From Syntrophaceae bacterium (lineage in GTDB: Bacteria; Desulfobacterota; Syntrophia; Syntrophales; Smithellaceae), in contig JAHDKI010000011.1 of the NCBI GenBank assembly GCA_018436925.1, positions 62,001 through 126,000 of the forward strand: 64,000 bases of DNA, in the 5' to 3' direction. This document shows, in pieces, positions 29,740-39,900 of the stretch; within the stretch, counting starts at the first letter, position 1, and each line of letters begins with the position of its first letter. The notes beneath the pieces are model-generated. The model did no database searches and had not been told where the DNA came from. It worked only from the letters and a program-made list of their open reading frames with translations. The position numbers and the translations under genes are program-made.

Positions 29740-31269
29740 ATGAACCCGAAAATTTTGCTCATCCATCCGCCTTTGGTGAAACCCTCGGAACCGCCTGCGG
29801 GCATCGTGAAACTCTCAGAGTGCCTAACCGCTCATGGTGTTTATCACGATATTCTTGACGCCAATCTGGAAGGGATTCTTTCGCTGACGGCAACAACAGT
29901 CAAAACGCAGCAACCTGTCGGTCGATGGGACGCGCGCGCCTGCAGAAACCAAGACGTCAATCTGGCCGCCTTGAGAGATCCAAAAACCTACAGAAGTTTC
30001 AGCCGTTATGCCCGGGCCGTTTCGGATTTCAATCATATTTTACAGCTTGCCGGCAAATCCTGCGGCGTACACCTGTCATTATCCGATTATGTCGACAAGC
30101 GCCTCTCGCCGCTTAAAACCGACGATCTTTTCGAGGCGGCTTCGCATCCCGGGCGGAATCCGTTTTATCCTTATTTCTCGAAACGAATCGGCGACGCGTT
30201 GTCCCAAAACCCGGAGTATATCGGCTTTTCGCTTAACTTTTTAAGTCAGGCGATCTGCGCAATGGCCATGATCGGTTTCATCAAGAAATGCCATCCGCGA
30301 CAAAAAATTATTCTGGGCGGGTCGCTGACAACCTCCTGGATGGCGCTTGCAGGCGGAAAGAACCTTTTTGCCGGACTGGTTGATCATCTGGTTGCCGGAC
30401 CGGGAGAAAAAACGTTGCTTGAACTGCTCCGTGCAGGAGAAAACAAAGACGGCTTTTCCTGCACGGGCCTGCGCCCGTTGGATCGACTGTCTTATTTATC
30501 TCCGGGACGCATTGAACCCTACAGCGCGGCCAGCGGCTGCTGGTGGCGCCGGTGTTCGTTTTGTCCGGAAACCGCGGAGGCGAATCCCTACCTGCCCCAG
30601 CCGGCAGGCCAAGTCATCCATGATTTGCACAGGCTGACCCATAGCGTCTCACCGGCGCTTTTTCATTTGCTAGACAGCGCCATCGCGCCTTCGCTTCTGT
30701 CGGCGTTGATCGTCAATCCGCCGGGCGTTGCCTGGTACGGCTTCGCACGTGTCACGCCTCATCTGGCCGACGAGGATTTTTGCAGGCAGCTGAAAGCCGG
30801 CGGCTGCGTCATGCTTAAACTCGGCCTCGAATCCGGCGATCAAACCGTTCTGGACCGACTTCATAAGGGCATCGATCTGCAAGTGGCCTCCAAAGCCTTG
30901 CGATCGCTCAAAAAATCAGGCATCAGCGTCTATGGCTATTTCCTTTTCGGCACACCGCCGGAAGACGAAGACGCAGCGAAGCGAACACTCGATTTTGTCT
31001 GTCGGCATGCAGGCAGTCTTTCGTTCCTTAATCTCTCGTTGTTTAACCTTCCCGTGAACAGTCCTGAAGCCCGAACACTGGATACCGAAGATTTCTCTGA
31101 CGGAGACCTATCGCTTTATCAGAATTTCCGCCATCCTGCCTGCTGGAACCGTCCCCGAGTCCGCGAGTTTCTTGAGAAAAAATTCAAGAAGCACCCTCTG
31201 ATCCAACCCATCGTGCGTCGCAACCCGCCTTTTTTTACCTCCAACCACGCGCCATTTTTTAATCTTTAG
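29740..31269 (+). CDS. B12-binding-type radical SAM protein
   Basis: A 509-residue protein resembling the cobalamin-binding radical SAM class. The N-terminal half starts with KILLIHPPLVKP, as in B12-binding domains, and includes IILGGSLTT and a GPGEKTLLELL segment. The cluster motif CWWRRCSFC near residue 268 has CX4CX2C spacing instead of CX3CX2C. The radical SAM barrel continues with LKLGLESGDQTVLDRLHKG and GYFLFGTPPEDED. Enzymes of this class perform methylations, ring contractions or thioether chemistry; the substrate here is unknown. It is divergent from the TPM gene and has no operon partner. Confidence 0.82.
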   Translation: MNPKILLIHPPLVKPSEPPAGIVKLSECLTAHGVYHDILDANLEGILSLTATTVKTQQPVGRWDARACRNQDVNLAALRDPKTYRSFSRYARAVSDFNHILQLAGKSCGVHLSLSDYVDKRLSPLKTDDLFEAASHPGRNPFYPYFSKRIGDALSQNPEYIGFSLNFLSQAICAMAMIGFIKKCHPRQKIILGGSLTTSWMALAGGKNLFAGLVDHLVAGPGEKTLLELLRAGENKDGFSCTGLRPLDRLSYLSPGRIEPYSAASGCWWRRCSFCPETAEANPYLPQPAGQVIHDLHRLTHSVSPALFHLLDSAIAPSLLSALIVNPPGVAWYGFARVTPHLADEDFCRQLKAGGCVMLKLGLESGDQTVLDRLHKGIDLQVASKALRSLKKSGISVYGYFLFGTPPEDEDAAKRTLDFVCRHAGSLSFLNLSLFNLPVNSPEARTLDTEDFSDGDLSLYQNFRHPACWNRPRVREFLEKKFKKHPLIQPIVRRNPPFFTSNHAPFFNL

Positions 31270-31279
31270 CTTTCCCCTA

Positions 31280-31308
31280 TTGACAATGCCTAGATGTTGT
31301 GGTTATTT
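31280..31308 (+). promoter_or_regulatory. Candidate promoter for nrdJ
   Basis: A perfect TTGACA at 31280-31285 is followed after 17 bases by the weak -10 TTATTT at 31303-31308. One NrdR-like box overlaps the spacer and another lies just downstream, which would suit repression. Confidence 0.4.
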
Positions 31309-31334
31309 GCTCACATTCATACAAGATATAGTAT
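31287..31334 (+). promoter_or_regulatory. Tandem NrdR-box-like sites upstream of nrdJ
   Basis: Two 16-base sites start at 31287 and 31319, exactly 32 bases apart. The second, ATACAAGATATAGTAT, matches 13 of 16 positions of the NrdR consensus as I recall it (acaCwAtATaTwGtgt) and is nearly palindromic. The first, TGCCTAGATGTTGTGG, matches 10 of 16 including most of the core. NrdR binds paired boxes on the same face of the helix, about 31-32 bases apart, to repress ribonucleotide reductase genes. Confidence 0.65.
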
Positions 31335-31370
31335 TTTTTGACCCTTTTAAATTTCAAGGAGTTATGCCGC

Positions 31371-33596
31371 ATGACGCTGAATTCATCCGAACCTGTTTTG
31401 CCGAATTTGACTAAAAACGCGATCACTGTTCTGGAACGGCGCTATCTCAAGAGAGACTCAGACGGCAAGGTTCTGGAAACGCCGGTTCAGATGTTCCGGC
31501 GCGTGGCCGACACCATCGCGGCGGCGGATGTCACTTTCGATCCCAAAACAGATCCGAAGAAACTGGCCAATGCCTTTTACAACATGATGGCCGGGCTGGA
31601 ATTTCTGCCGAATTCACCGACACTCATGAACGCGGGACGCGAGCTGGGACAACTGTCGGCCTGCTTCGTTTTGCCGGTGGGCGATTCCATGGAAGAAATT
31701 TTCGACGCCGTCAAGCACACCGCGCTCATCCACAAATCCGGCGGGGGGACGGGGTTTTCTTTTTCACGGCTGCGGCCCGCCAATGACGTGGTCATGACGA
31801 CAACCGGCATCTCCAGCGGACCGATTTCTTTCATGCGGGTGTTCGACGTCGCAACGGAAACCATCAAACAGGGCGGCACGCGGCGCGGCGCGAATATGGG
31901 GATCTTGCGGGTGGACCATCCCGACATCATGAACTTCATTATGTGCAAGGCCGATCACAAGCAGCTCAACAATTTCAACATTTCCGTCGGGCTGACCGAA
32001 GCCTTTATGAAGGCCGTTGAACGCGACGAAAATTACGATCTGCTCAATCCTCGCAACGGTCAGGTCGCAGGTTCGCTCAATGCGCGCAAAGTTTTCAATC
32101 GGATAGTCACCCAGGCTTGGGAAAACGGAGAGCCGGGCATTGTTTTTCTGGATCGGCTGAACCGCGACAACCCCACGCCGCATGTCGGGATGATCGAATC
32201 CACCAATCCCTGCGGAGAGCAGCCGCTTCTGCCTTATGAATCCTGCAATCTGGGCTCCATCAATCTGGCTAAAATGGTGTCCGAGGGAAAAATCAACTGG
32301 GATCGACTCAAGGAAGTCGTCTGGCTGGCCGTGCATTTTCTCGACAACGTCGTCGAAGCGAATAAATATCCGCTGCCCGAAATTCAGAACATGACTCATG
32401 GCAACCGCAAAATCGGCCTGGGCGTTATGGGCTGGGCGGACATGCTGATCCTTTTAGGCATTCCCTACAACGCGGAAGAGGCCGTCGATTTGGCCTCCAA
32501 AGTCATGCACTTCATCAACGATCAAGGGCATCAGGCCTCGCGGTCGCTGGCCAAAACACGCGGCACGTTCCCCAATTTTAAAGGATCTCTCTACGATAAA
32601 CGGGGCGAAGAGGAAATCCGCAACGCGACCGTCACGACGATCGCCCCCACCGGAACAATATCCATTATCGCCAACAGTTCATCCGGCGTGGAACCGCTTT
32701 TTGCCGTCTCCTATGTCCGGCAGGTTATGGACAATGACATTCTGGTGGAGGTCCATCCTCATTTCGAAGCGATCGCCCGCGCACGGGGCTTCTATTCGCC
32801 TCAGTTGATGCAGACCATCGCCGAACGCGGCACCCTGCACGACATTGAGGAAATCCCCGAAGACATTCGCACACTGTTTGTCACCGCGCATGACATCACA
32901 CCCGAGGTGCATATCCGCATGCAGGCGGCTTTTCAGAAATACACGGACAACGCAGTCAGCAAGACGGTCAATTTCGCCAAAAGCGCCTCCATTTCAGATG
33001 TCGCCAGGGTTTACGAATTGGCCTATCAACTCGACTGCAAAGGTGTCACGATTTACCGGGACGGATCCCGCGACCAGCAAGTCTTAAGCACCGGAAAAAA
33101 GGAAGAAGCCGGCGCGGCACCCGGAAAAGAAAAAGCCACCGCCAAACGCGAACGACCCAAAATCCTCAAAGGCTGGACCTACCAAATGCAAACCGGCTGC
33201 GGGCCGCTGTATGTTACGATTAATGAAGACACCACGGGTCTGTTCGAGCTGTTTACCACTATGGGCAAGGCCGGCGGTTGCGCCGCCTCTCAGAACGAAG
33301 CCATCGGACGCATGGTGTCTTTAGCCTGGCGAAGCGGCTTGCAGGCGCGTCAGGTTATCAAGCAGCTGCAGGGCATCTCGTGCCATTCCCATTCCGGCTT
33401 CGGAGAAAACAAAATTCTGTCCTGCGCGGATGCCGTGGCCAAAGCGATTCAATCCCATCTGTCCGCCAACGGCGATAAGACGCCGCATGAAAAACGGGCC
33501 TTTTTTAAAGGCGCGTGCCCGGATTGCGGCGGTATTATTGAACACGAAGGCGGCTGTGCCGTATGCCGCATCTGCGGATTCAGCGAATGCGCGTAG
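31371..33596 (+). CDS. nrdJ: B12-dependent (class II) ribonucleotide reductase
   Basis: A 741-residue adenosylcobalamin-dependent reductase that makes deoxynucleotides without oxygen. Diagnostic blocks include NSPTLMNAG near 80, LSACFVLP near 94, the thiyl-radical motif NPCGEQPLLPYESCNLGS near 280 and a C-terminal zinc-ribbon/redox tail (CPDCGG and CRICGFSEC). The ATG at 31371 lies nine bases after AAGGAG. It is monocistronic behind tandem NrdR-like boxes, which fits control by dATP/ATP through NrdR. No nrdAB or nrdD gene is visible in the window. Confidence 0.96.
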   Translation: MTLNSSEPVLPNLTKNAITVLERRYLKRDSDGKVLETPVQMFRRVADTIAAADVTFDPKTDPKKLANAFYNMMAGLEFLPNSPTLMNAGRELGQLSACFVLPVGDSMEEIFDAVKHTALIHKSGGGTGFSFSRLRPANDVVMTTTGISSGPISFMRVFDVATETIKQGGTRRGANMGILRVDHPDIMNFIMCKADHKQLNNFNISVGLTEAFMKAVERDENYDLLNPRNGQVAGSLNARKVFNRIVTQAWENGEPGIVFLDRLNRDNPTPHVGMIESTNPCGEQPLLPYESCNLGSINLAKMVSEGKINWDRLKEVVWLAVHFLDNVVEANKYPLPEIQNMTHGNRKIGLGVMGWADMLILLGIPYNAEEAVDLASKVMHFINDQGHQASRSLAKTRGTFPNFKGSLYDKRGEEEIRNATVTTIAPTGTISIIANSSSGVEPLFAVSYVRQVMDNDILVEVHPHFEAIARARGFYSPQLMQTIAERGTLHDIEEIPEDIRTLFVTAHDITPEVHIRMQAAFQKYTDNAVSKTVNFAKSASISDVARVYELAYQLDCKGVTIYRDGSRDQQVLSTGKKEEAGAAPGKEKATAKRERPKILKGWTYQMQTGCGPLYVTINEDTTGLFELFTTMGKAGGCAASQNEAIGRMVSLAWRSGLQARQVIKQLQGISCHSHSGFGENKILSCADAVAKAIQSHLSANGDKTPHEKRAFFKGACPDCGGIIEHEGGCAVCRICGFSECA

Positions 33597-33690
33597 CTGG
33601 ATCAAAACAGCGCTTTATAAGTTGTCAACCGAGTCCTTAGTGAGCGTAAGTTCATCAAGACAAGTATCCGCCTGTCGGATGAAAAAAGCT

Positions 33691-35004
33691 TTATGGATTC
33701 TTTCGCGACTGGACCTCTTGATCTCTCGGCCGCCTTCGAAGCATCAAGGGCGTAAACAGGGAAATCCATCGGGACCGAGTGTAAAGTCGGGGACAAGAGT
33801 CGCAAAAGATATCGAGTGCGCACTTGTCTTCCCAGCACTGGATGGGCCGGTTCCGGTTCAGAATCAGACGCCCCAGATGGTCGGCGCGATTCGACCCCTT
33901 GATCAACACGAGATCGCCTTCTTTCAACTCCTTCTGAAGATAAGCCGCAGCCTCGCAAACCGATGGGAAACCTTGAACAGAGCTGTCGTTTTCATCTTTT
34001 CTGGCGCGCAATGCGCGGTGTGCGCTCGGACCGACGACAATTACGAGATCTGCAGCCGCACGCGCCTCACGGCAGATTTTTTTATACTTTTTTGTATCAT
34101 CCTTGCTGGAGTCGGAAACCGATCCGATCAGCACCACTTTCCGGGACGCGTTCGCGTCTTTTATGAAGGCAAATGCCGCAGGAAGCGACCAGTAAGGGGC
34201 TTTAATATCATCCCGGATAAACGTCACGCCGCCGATGCTTTCAACCGGTTGCATCCTTCCTTCGTAAGGGGTAGCCTGGGCGACGGCTTCGAGGGCCCGC
34301 TCAAGCGGAAGGCCGACCGCCAAAGCGACGCCCAGCGACGCCATCACCGCCGTCGCCGTGTGCTCTCCATGCAACTGCGTGCGCGCTGAAAAGGTCTTAT
34401 TCTGAAAACCCAAAGACAGGATCAGCGGATCAGGCCATTGACTTTGCGCATCCAGCAGCCGCAGCGCGGCGTCGGGATGGCGGCCGAACCACACGACGCG
34501 GCAATGACACCGCTTTCCAATAGCCTTAACTTCCGGATCATCGATATTGAGAACGGCGACGCCGTCGGAAGGCAGCGAACGGATCAGTTTCTCTTTTTCG
34601 GCAATCAGTTTGTCCCTGCTTTTGTAAGCGCTGATATGATCCGTGCCGATCAGGGTTAAAACCGCAATATGCGGTTGAAAGACCGAAACGGGAATATCCA
34701 TCGTGCCGGGTCCGTAGGCGCCGATTTCCGCCACGCAGTATTGGTGGGCGGCGTGTGTGTGCAAAACGGCAAACATCACATCCGTCGTCATATTGTAGGA
34801 AGCCACGGTTTTTCGACAACGCCCGAAATGAGCCAAAATCGATGCCGTCAGCTCTTTCGTCATTGTTTTGCCGGCGCTTCCGGTAATTGCGATAAAGCGG
34901 ACAGACTCCAGTTTTTTACGGCGTCCGGCCGATAAAGCCCGCAGGATCGACAAGCGGATGGATTTCAGTCGCTTGATGGTCGTATTCAGGGCATGCAACA
35001 GCAA
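33691..35004 (-). CDS. Mur ligase family protein (MurF-like, stand-alone)
   Basis: A roughly 437-residue ATP-dependent Mur ligase. The P-loop GSAGKTMTKE lies near residues 42-51, the central domain contains NMTTDVMFAVLH, LTLIGTDHISAYKS and VLNIDDPEV, and the C-terminal domain has TPYEGRMQPVE and IRDDIKAPYWSLPAAF. The N-terminal substrate domain of true MurF is missing, so this is a paralogue rather than the essential ligase. The C-terminus has a cysteine cluster, CWEDKCALDIFCDSC, and a basic tail. The start is uncertain: GGAGG lies three bases before TTG 35004 and nine before TTG 34998. It converges on nrdJ and follows the LpxL-like gene by 84 bases. Confidence 0.8.
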   Translation of the reverse strand: MLLHALNTTIKRLKSIRLSILRALSAGRRKKLESVRFIAITGSAGKTMTKELTASILAHFGRCRKTVASYNMTTDVMFAVLHTHAAHQYCVAEIGAYGPGTMDIPVSVFQPHIAVLTLIGTDHISAYKSRDKLIAEKEKLIRSLPSDGVAVLNIDDPEVKAIGKRCHCRVVWFGRHPDAALRLLDAQSQWPDPLILSLGFQNKTFSARTQLHGEHTATAVMASLGVALAVGLPLERALEAVAQATPYEGRMQPVESIGGVTFIRDDIKAPYWSLPAAFAFIKDANASRKVVLIGSVSDSSKDDTKKYKKICREARAAADLVIVVGPSAHRALRARKDENDSSVQGFPSVCEAAAYLQKELKEGDLVLIKGSNRADHLGRLILNRNRPIQCWEDKCALDIFCDSCPRLYTRSRWISLFTPLMLRRRPRDQEVQSRKNP

Positions 35005-35088
35005 CGTCCTCCATCAAACCGGAAATCTGCTTCGAAGCGATAGACGAAAGACTCCGACGTTTATCCCGGTGTCAGTTTAAAACGGAAC

Positions 35089-35991
35089 CTATCCAACGGA
35101 GCCTTTTTTCTTCTTTTGGTGAGGCTTGGTTTTCCAGCGCTGGTGAAACCAAAACCACTGATCAGGATAGTCGCGGACGATGTCTTCAACGATTTTGGTA
35201 AAACGCTGCGTGTTGACCTGCAAATCCGCCTCGTAATCATCCGTGCAGACGGCCTCGATGGCCGGCTTGACGATCACCTTGTATTTTCCCGATTTTTGCC
35301 TGGCCGGGAAAATGGCGATGACCGGCGCTTTGGAGCGCATGGCCATCACGGCAAGCCCCACGCCGGAGCAGGCGGGTCGGCCGAAGAAATCGACGAAAAC
35401 CCCTTCATACGCCGCGACATTCTGATCGCTGAGAATGCCGATGATCTGGTTTTCTTTCAGCAGCTCCATGATTCGCTTGCCGGAGCCGCCTTTTGGAATC
35501 AGATCATTGCCGTAAAGCGTCCGCACGTATTCGACCAAGTTATCCAGCATCGGATTATCCAGCGGCCGGTAGACAATGTGAAGAGGGTTCGCATAAATGG
35601 GAACGGCGATCGGCAGCAGCTCCCAGTTTCCGAAATGCGCAACGATGGACAAAAGGCCCCTGCCTTTGGCAATCGCCTCCACATAATTTTCGTAGCCTTC
35701 GATCTCGACCCATTCATGAATATTATCTTTGGTGAGAAAAGGCATATCGAAGAATTCCGCGGCGACAATAGCGAAATGCCGATACACGCCTTTGGCGATT
35801 TTGATGATTTCCCGGCTGTCCTTCTCCGGAAAGGATCGCTGCAGATTGTAAAGAGCCAGCAGACGATTTTTTGCGCCGGCATGATAAAACAGCCTAAACA
35901 ATGACACAAAAATTCCCTTGCGTATTGCGCGCGGAATGCAATGGCCAATCCGCAAAATGGTTTTTGTGGTCGCAGTCGGTTCAACAGGCAT
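35089..35991 (-). CDS. Lipid A biosynthesis acyltransferase (LpxL/HtrB-like)
   Basis: A 300-residue lysophospholipid-acyltransferase-fold protein. The HX4(D/E) catalytic motif HFGNWE is near residue 118, followed by IGILSDQNV and VFVDFFGRPA, with YPDQWFWFHQRWK at the C-terminus, all typical of late acyltransferases that add secondary chains to Kdo-lipid A. Unlike E. coli LpxL there is no strong N-terminal membrane helix. AAAGGAT precedes the ATG at 35991 by five bases. It lies 80 bases downstream of mnmG's stop on the opposite reading side of that gene's start region, within a leftward run that also holds mnmG and the Mur ligase. Confidence 0.9.
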   Translation of the reverse strand: MPVEPTATTKTILRIGHCIPRAIRKGIFVSLFRLFYHAGAKNRLLALYNLQRSFPEKDSREIIKIAKGVYRHFAIVAAEFFDMPFLTKDNIHEWVEIEGYENYVEAIAKGRGLLSIVAHFGNWELLPIAVPIYANPLHIVYRPLDNPMLDNLVEYVRTLYGNDLIPKGGSGKRIMELLKENQIIGILSDQNVAAYEGVFVDFFGRPACSGVGLAVMAMRSKAPVIAIFPARQKSGKYKVIVKPAIEAVCTDDYEADLQVNTQRFTKIVEDIVRDYPDQWFWFHQRWKTKPHQKKKKGSVG

Positions 35992-36070
35992 GGCTAATCC
36001 TTTTTGGAGACCTCAATATAACAAGCAACAATTTCGATTAAAGGCTTCAGGCAATCCGTTTCCATTGCAT

Positions 36071-37951
36071 TCATTGCAGTCCGGCCGCCTCCAGTTCTTT
36101 CTTTTTGAGCATGATCAGAACCGCTGAAATCGCGCCTTCCGTCATTCCGGGAATCCGTTCCATTTGGCCCACCGTCGCAGGCGAGATCCGCGTCAGCTTA
36201 TCCTGAAGCTCATTGGAAAGACTAGGCACCGTCTTGTAGTCGAAATCCGGAGGAATTTTTTTTTGCTCCTGCTCCTTGAGCTTGCGAACGGATTCAGCCT
36301 GACGTTTGATGTAGCCTTCATATTTCGTTTCGATTTCAATTTGTTTTTTAACAAAAGTATCCGTCTCCGGCTCGAAACCCGGAAAAGCGGTCAAATCCTC
36401 ATAGCCGATTTCATTTCTCCTTAAAAGACCATGGAGTGTCGTCGCCTGGGTCATCGCGGGGGACTTGAGCCTCGCCAGCTTTTCGTTGACTTCCGGCGAG
36501 GGCTTGACGATGACCGATTTAAGACGGCCGATTCCCTGGTCGATGCGTCTTATTTTTTCCTGAAGCGCCTGCCAGGAGAGTTTGTCCACCAATCCCAGCT
36601 CGCACCCCCTGCCCATAAGCCTTATGACGGCATTGTCTTCGCGCAAAATCAGACGGTATTCAGCGCGCGACGTGAACATCCGGTAAGGCTCATCAACGCC
36701 GCGTGTGACCAGATCATCAATCATCACACCCATGTATGCTTCCGAGCGATCCAGAATAAAAGGCGGCCTGCCTTGCAGGGCGCATACGGCATTGATGCCC
36801 GCCCAAAGGCCTTGCGCCGCGGCTTCTTCATAACCGGACGTGCCGTTGATCTGACCGGCCAGATACAGTCCAGCGATAATCTTGGTCTCAAGCGTCATCT
36901 TAAGCTGGGTGGGCTGAATGAAATCATATTCAATGGCATAGGCAGGCCGCAGAATCTCGGCCTGTTCCAATCCTGTCACGCTGTGGACAATGGCATATTG
37001 CATCTCCAAAGGCAGACAATTGCCCAGTCCCTTGGCGTACATCTCCTGCGTATCGAGACCCTCGTGTTCGAGCACCACCGGATGGCTTTGCCGGTCGCCA
37101 AAACGCATGACCTTGTCTTCCAACGATGGGCAGTAGCGTGCACTGACGCCCTTGATCACGCCGGAGTACAAAGGTGAATGGTTGATGTTGTCGCGGATCA
37201 GGCGATGAGTTTCCGGAGTCGTTCCCGAAAAGTACGACGGAAGACGCTCGGAGCGAAGCGTCCTGGTGCTGAAAGAAAACGGGTTAGGATTCGGATCGCT
37301 GTCCTGGCGCTCGAGCACCGAAAAATCAATGGTCGAGGCTTTAAGCCGGGGCGGCGTGCCGGTTTTCATCCGACCGACGTCGAAACCCAGGGCCTTGAGC
37401 TGATTGGCCAGTCCCACGGAGGCCAGTTCTCCCGCCCGTCCCGACGATGTCTGCGAGGTGCCGATATGGACCAGACCGTTTAAAAATGTTCCGGTTGTGA
37501 TGATGATTTTTTTCGCGCCGTAAAAATGACCGCTGGCATCACGAGCGCCTGCGACTCGGCCGTCTTCAACAACTAAAGAGTCCACCATGGCCTGCCGGAC
37601 GTGGAGGTTTTTCGAATTTTCAACTACGGCCTTCATCGCCAAACGGTAGAGCTGTTTGTCGCATTGCATCCGTGTGGACTGAACGGCCGGCCCCTTGGAG
37701 GCGTTAAGCAGGCGGAAATGGACGGCGGTTTGATCCGTGATTTTACCCATCTGCCCGCCCAAGGCGTCGATTTCTTTCACCAACTGGCTTTTGGCCAGCC
37801 CCCCGATCGCGGGATTGCAAGACATCAGCGCAATTGAATCGAGATTGATGTTGAAAAGCATCGTCTTTGCGCCCAGGCGCGCGGCAGCCAGTGCCGCTTC
37901 GCAGCCGGCGTGACCGCCGCCGATCACCAGGATGTCATAAAAATCCGTCAA
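36071..37951 (-). CDS. mnmG: tRNA uridine-5-carboxymethylaminomethyl modification enzyme MnmG
   Basis: A 626-residue FAD protein of normal length. It begins with the dinucleotide-binding motif [19 protein letters not shown] and contains [19 protein letters not shown] and [14 protein letters not shown], with a helical C-terminal domain ending in a MnmE-binding region ([13 protein letters not shown]). With MnmE it modifies the wobble uridine of several tRNAs. The start is TTG at 37951, eight bases after AGGGG; the nearby ATG is out of frame. In many bacteria mnmG lies near the origin with mnmE, rsmG and parAB; none of those is adjacent here. Confidence 0.96.
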   Translation of the reverse strand: MTDFYDILVIGGGHAGCEAALAAARLGAKTMLFNINLDSIALMSCNPAIGGLAKSQLVKEIDALGGQMGKITDQTAVHFRLLNASKGPAVQSTRMQCDKQLYRLAMKAVVENSKNLHVRQAMVDSLVVEDGRVAGARDASGHFYGAKKIIITTGTFLNGLVHIGTSQTSSGRAGELASVGLANQLKALGFDVGRMKTGTPPRLKASTIDFSVLERQDSDPNPNPFSFSTRTLRSERLPSYFSGTTPETHRLIRDNINHSPLYSGVIKGVSARYCPSLEDKVMRFGDRQSHPVVLEHEGLDTQEMYAKGLGNCLPLEMQYAIVHSVTGLEQAEILRPAYAIEYDFIQPTQLKMTLETKIIAGLYLAGQINGTSGYEEAAAQGLWAGINAVCALQGRPPFILDRSEAYMGVMIDDLVTRGVDEPYRMFTSRAEYRLILREDNAVIRLMGRGCELGLVDKLSWQALQEKIRRIDQGIGRLKSVIVKPSPEVNEKLARLKSPAMTQATTLHGLLRRNEIGYEDLTAFPGFEPETDTFVKKQIEIETKYEGYIKRQAESVRKLKEQEQKKIPPDFDYKTVPSLSNELQDKLTRISPATVGQMERIPGMTEGAISAVLIMLKKKELEAAGLQ

Positions 37952-38100
37952 AGTCGTTTCCCCTGAAGCTGGTTAACGGCTTTCGCCGGGGCGAAGTCCG
38001 GATCCCGTGTCTCGCTGCGCTTGCACGGAACGGCGAAAGGTGTAATATGCGTTTCTACGGTATGGACTTTAAAAATACAACATAAAAAACGAGGACGCCC

Positions 38101-39033
38101 TTGACCAAACCGGATTTCTGGAAAAACGACAAACAGTATTACGATCTGAAGAGCTACTGGCGCAACCTGTTCGGCTGCACGGTTCACAAGCTTCAGATCG
38201 ACGCAGGTTTCACCTGTCCTAACCGTGACGGGCATGTTGCGATTGGCGGGTGCATCTACTGCGACGGACGGGGATCAAAACTGCGTCAGATGGGTCCGCT
38301 GCCCTGTGTGGCCGATCAGATTTCCTCCGGAAAGCAATATTACAGACCCTCGGCTTCAAAATTTATCGCTTACTTCCAAACATTCACCAATACCTACGCG
38401 CCGGTGGGCCATCTAAAGAACGTCTATGATGAGGCTTTGGCACAAGAAGACATCATCGGTCTTTCCATCGGGACGAGGCCGGACTGCCTGGGGCCGGACG
38501 TGGTCGACCTTCTGGCAGGCTATGCCAAGGATCATCATGTCTGGGTCGAACTGGGCCTTCAGTCGATTCATGACCGGACGCTTCAATTTCTCAACCGCGG
38601 CCACACCTATCGCCAGTTCCTGGATGCGGTCGGCGCGCTGGCCGGCAAAGGATTGAACATTTGTGTGCATATTATTATTGGACTACCCGGTGAAAGTGAC
38701 GAAGATGTACACAAAACCGCAAAAGCCCTGGCGACCCTGCCTGTAGGCGGCATCAAAATCCACTCCCTTTTAGCGCTCGATCAAACCCGGATGGGCGAGT
38801 TATTCAAACAAGGCGCAATCCATTTGATATCCAAAGAAAAATATGTGTCACTTGCCGCTGATGTCCTTGAGCTTTTGCCTCCGTCCATGGTGATTCAGCG
38901 GCTCACCGCCGACGGCTACCGGGATATCCTGCTTGCGCCGGCCTGGGCAAAAAATAAACTCGATGTGCTTAATTCCATTCACAAAGAGCTGAATCGGCGC
39001 CAAAGTTATCAGGGAAAATATTTCAGAAGTTAA
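38101..39033 (+). CDS. YhcC-like radical SAM protein (TIGR01212 type)
   Basis: A 310-residue radical SAM protein. The cluster cysteines are spread as CPNRDGHVAIGGCIYC (residues 40-55), a long-spaced motif seen in the YhcC/TIGR01212 family, followed by GLSIGTRPDC, VELGLQSIHDRTLQF and HIIIGLPGES. These proteins are related to Elp3-type enzymes, and E. coli YhcC has no firmly assigned reaction as far as I know. The start is TTG at 38101, five bases after GAGGA; no in-frame ATG gives a complete domain. It stands alone, divergent from mnmG. Confidence 0.88.
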   Translation: MTKPDFWKNDKQYYDLKSYWRNLFGCTVHKLQIDAGFTCPNRDGHVAIGGCIYCDGRGSKLRQMGPLPCVADQISSGKQYYRPSASKFIAYFQTFTNTYAPVGHLKNVYDEALAQEDIIGLSIGTRPDCLGPDVVDLLAGYAKDHHVWVELGLQSIHDRTLQFLNRGHTYRQFLDAVGALAGKGLNICVHIIIGLPGESDEDVHKTAKALATLPVGGIKIHSLLALDQTRMGELFKQGAIHLISKEKYVSLAADVLELLPPSMVIQRLTADGYRDILLAPAWAKNKLDVLNSIHKELNRRQSYQGKYFRS

Positions 39034-39205
39034 TCCGTCATTTTCTAAATCCGATTTGTTTAAGGCCCTCAATGCTGTCTAATCAAACGGCAACCCTATT
39101 CGTCATCAATAAATTAGTATTGGCGGATGAGCACAAAAATTGCTAAATGCTAAAGTCAATTCATTGAGGGGATTGGCGGAACCTCCTGTTCTGTGTAATG
39201 GGTGT

Positions 39206-39835
39206 ATGATCGCAATTATTGACTATAACGCAGGAAATATTACGAGCGTGGCCAGGGCGCTTGCCGCGCTCGGACGGGATTTCATCATTACGGATGATAC
39301 CAAATTGCTCGATTCGGCAACCCATGTCATTTTTCCGGGAGTCGGCGCGGCAGGCGAAGCCATGGATTATCTTCGCAAAAAGGAATTGGATGCCTGGCTT
39401 AAATCGTGTTATCACACAGGAAAACCGATTATGGGGATTTGTCTGGGTACGCAGATCATTCTAAATGCCTCTGAAGAAAATGACACCCAGTGCATCGGTC
39501 TGGTATCCGGCTTAACGAAACGCTTTCCCGAACAATGGGATGCGGAGGGCGCGAGGCTGAAAATCCCGCACATGGGTTGGAACGGCATTTCGCTTCGGCG
39601 AGAACATCCGGTTTTTGCCGGTCTGAACACAGCCTCCGAGTATTATTTCGTACATTCCTATTATCCTGCGCCTTCAGATAAATCGGCCGTTTTGGCAACG
39701 ACCGACTACGGCATTACGTTTTGTTCGGCCATCGCGATGAAAAATCTCGTCGCCGTGCAGTTTCATCCGGAGAAAAGCGGCCGGCCCGGTCTGCAAATCT
39801 TGAAAAACTTCTGCGACTGGAGGGGAAATGAGTAA
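39206..39835 (+). CDS. hisH: Imidazole glycerol phosphate synthase glutaminase subunit HisH
   Basis: A 209-residue class I glutamine amidotransferase. The nucleophile is C79 in GICLGTQ, and the catalytic pair H187 and E189 lies in FHPEKSG. It produces ammonia that is channelled to HisF during histidine synthesis. The ATG at 39206 gives [11 protein letters not shown], the standard start, although the ribosome binding site is weak. hisF follows 65 bases later. No other his genes are nearby, so histidine genes appear scattered, or the pair could serve a different amidation, as with sugar-linked HisH/HisF paralogues. Confidence 0.9.
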   Translation: MIAIIDYNAGNITSVARALAALGRDFIITDDTKLLDSATHVIFPGVGAAGEAMDYLRKKELDAWLKSCYHTGKPIMGICLGTQIILNASEENDTQCIGLVSGLTKRFPEQWDAEGARLKIPHMGWNGISLRREHPVFAGLNTASEYYFVHSYYPAPSDKSAVLATTDYGITFCSAIAMKNLVAVQFHPEKSGRPGLQILKNFCDWRGNE

Positions 39836-39900
39836 CGAGCGGCAACGCCCAATGCAGCAGGCGGACTCGTACGCCCTTCAGGGTATTTTCCGAGGTCGCC

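Noticed and set aside
29578..29766. N-terminal extension of the TPM-domain gene to an upstream ATG
   Set aside because: It would cover the divergent promoter region, breaks the signal peptide layout and lacks a ribosome binding site.
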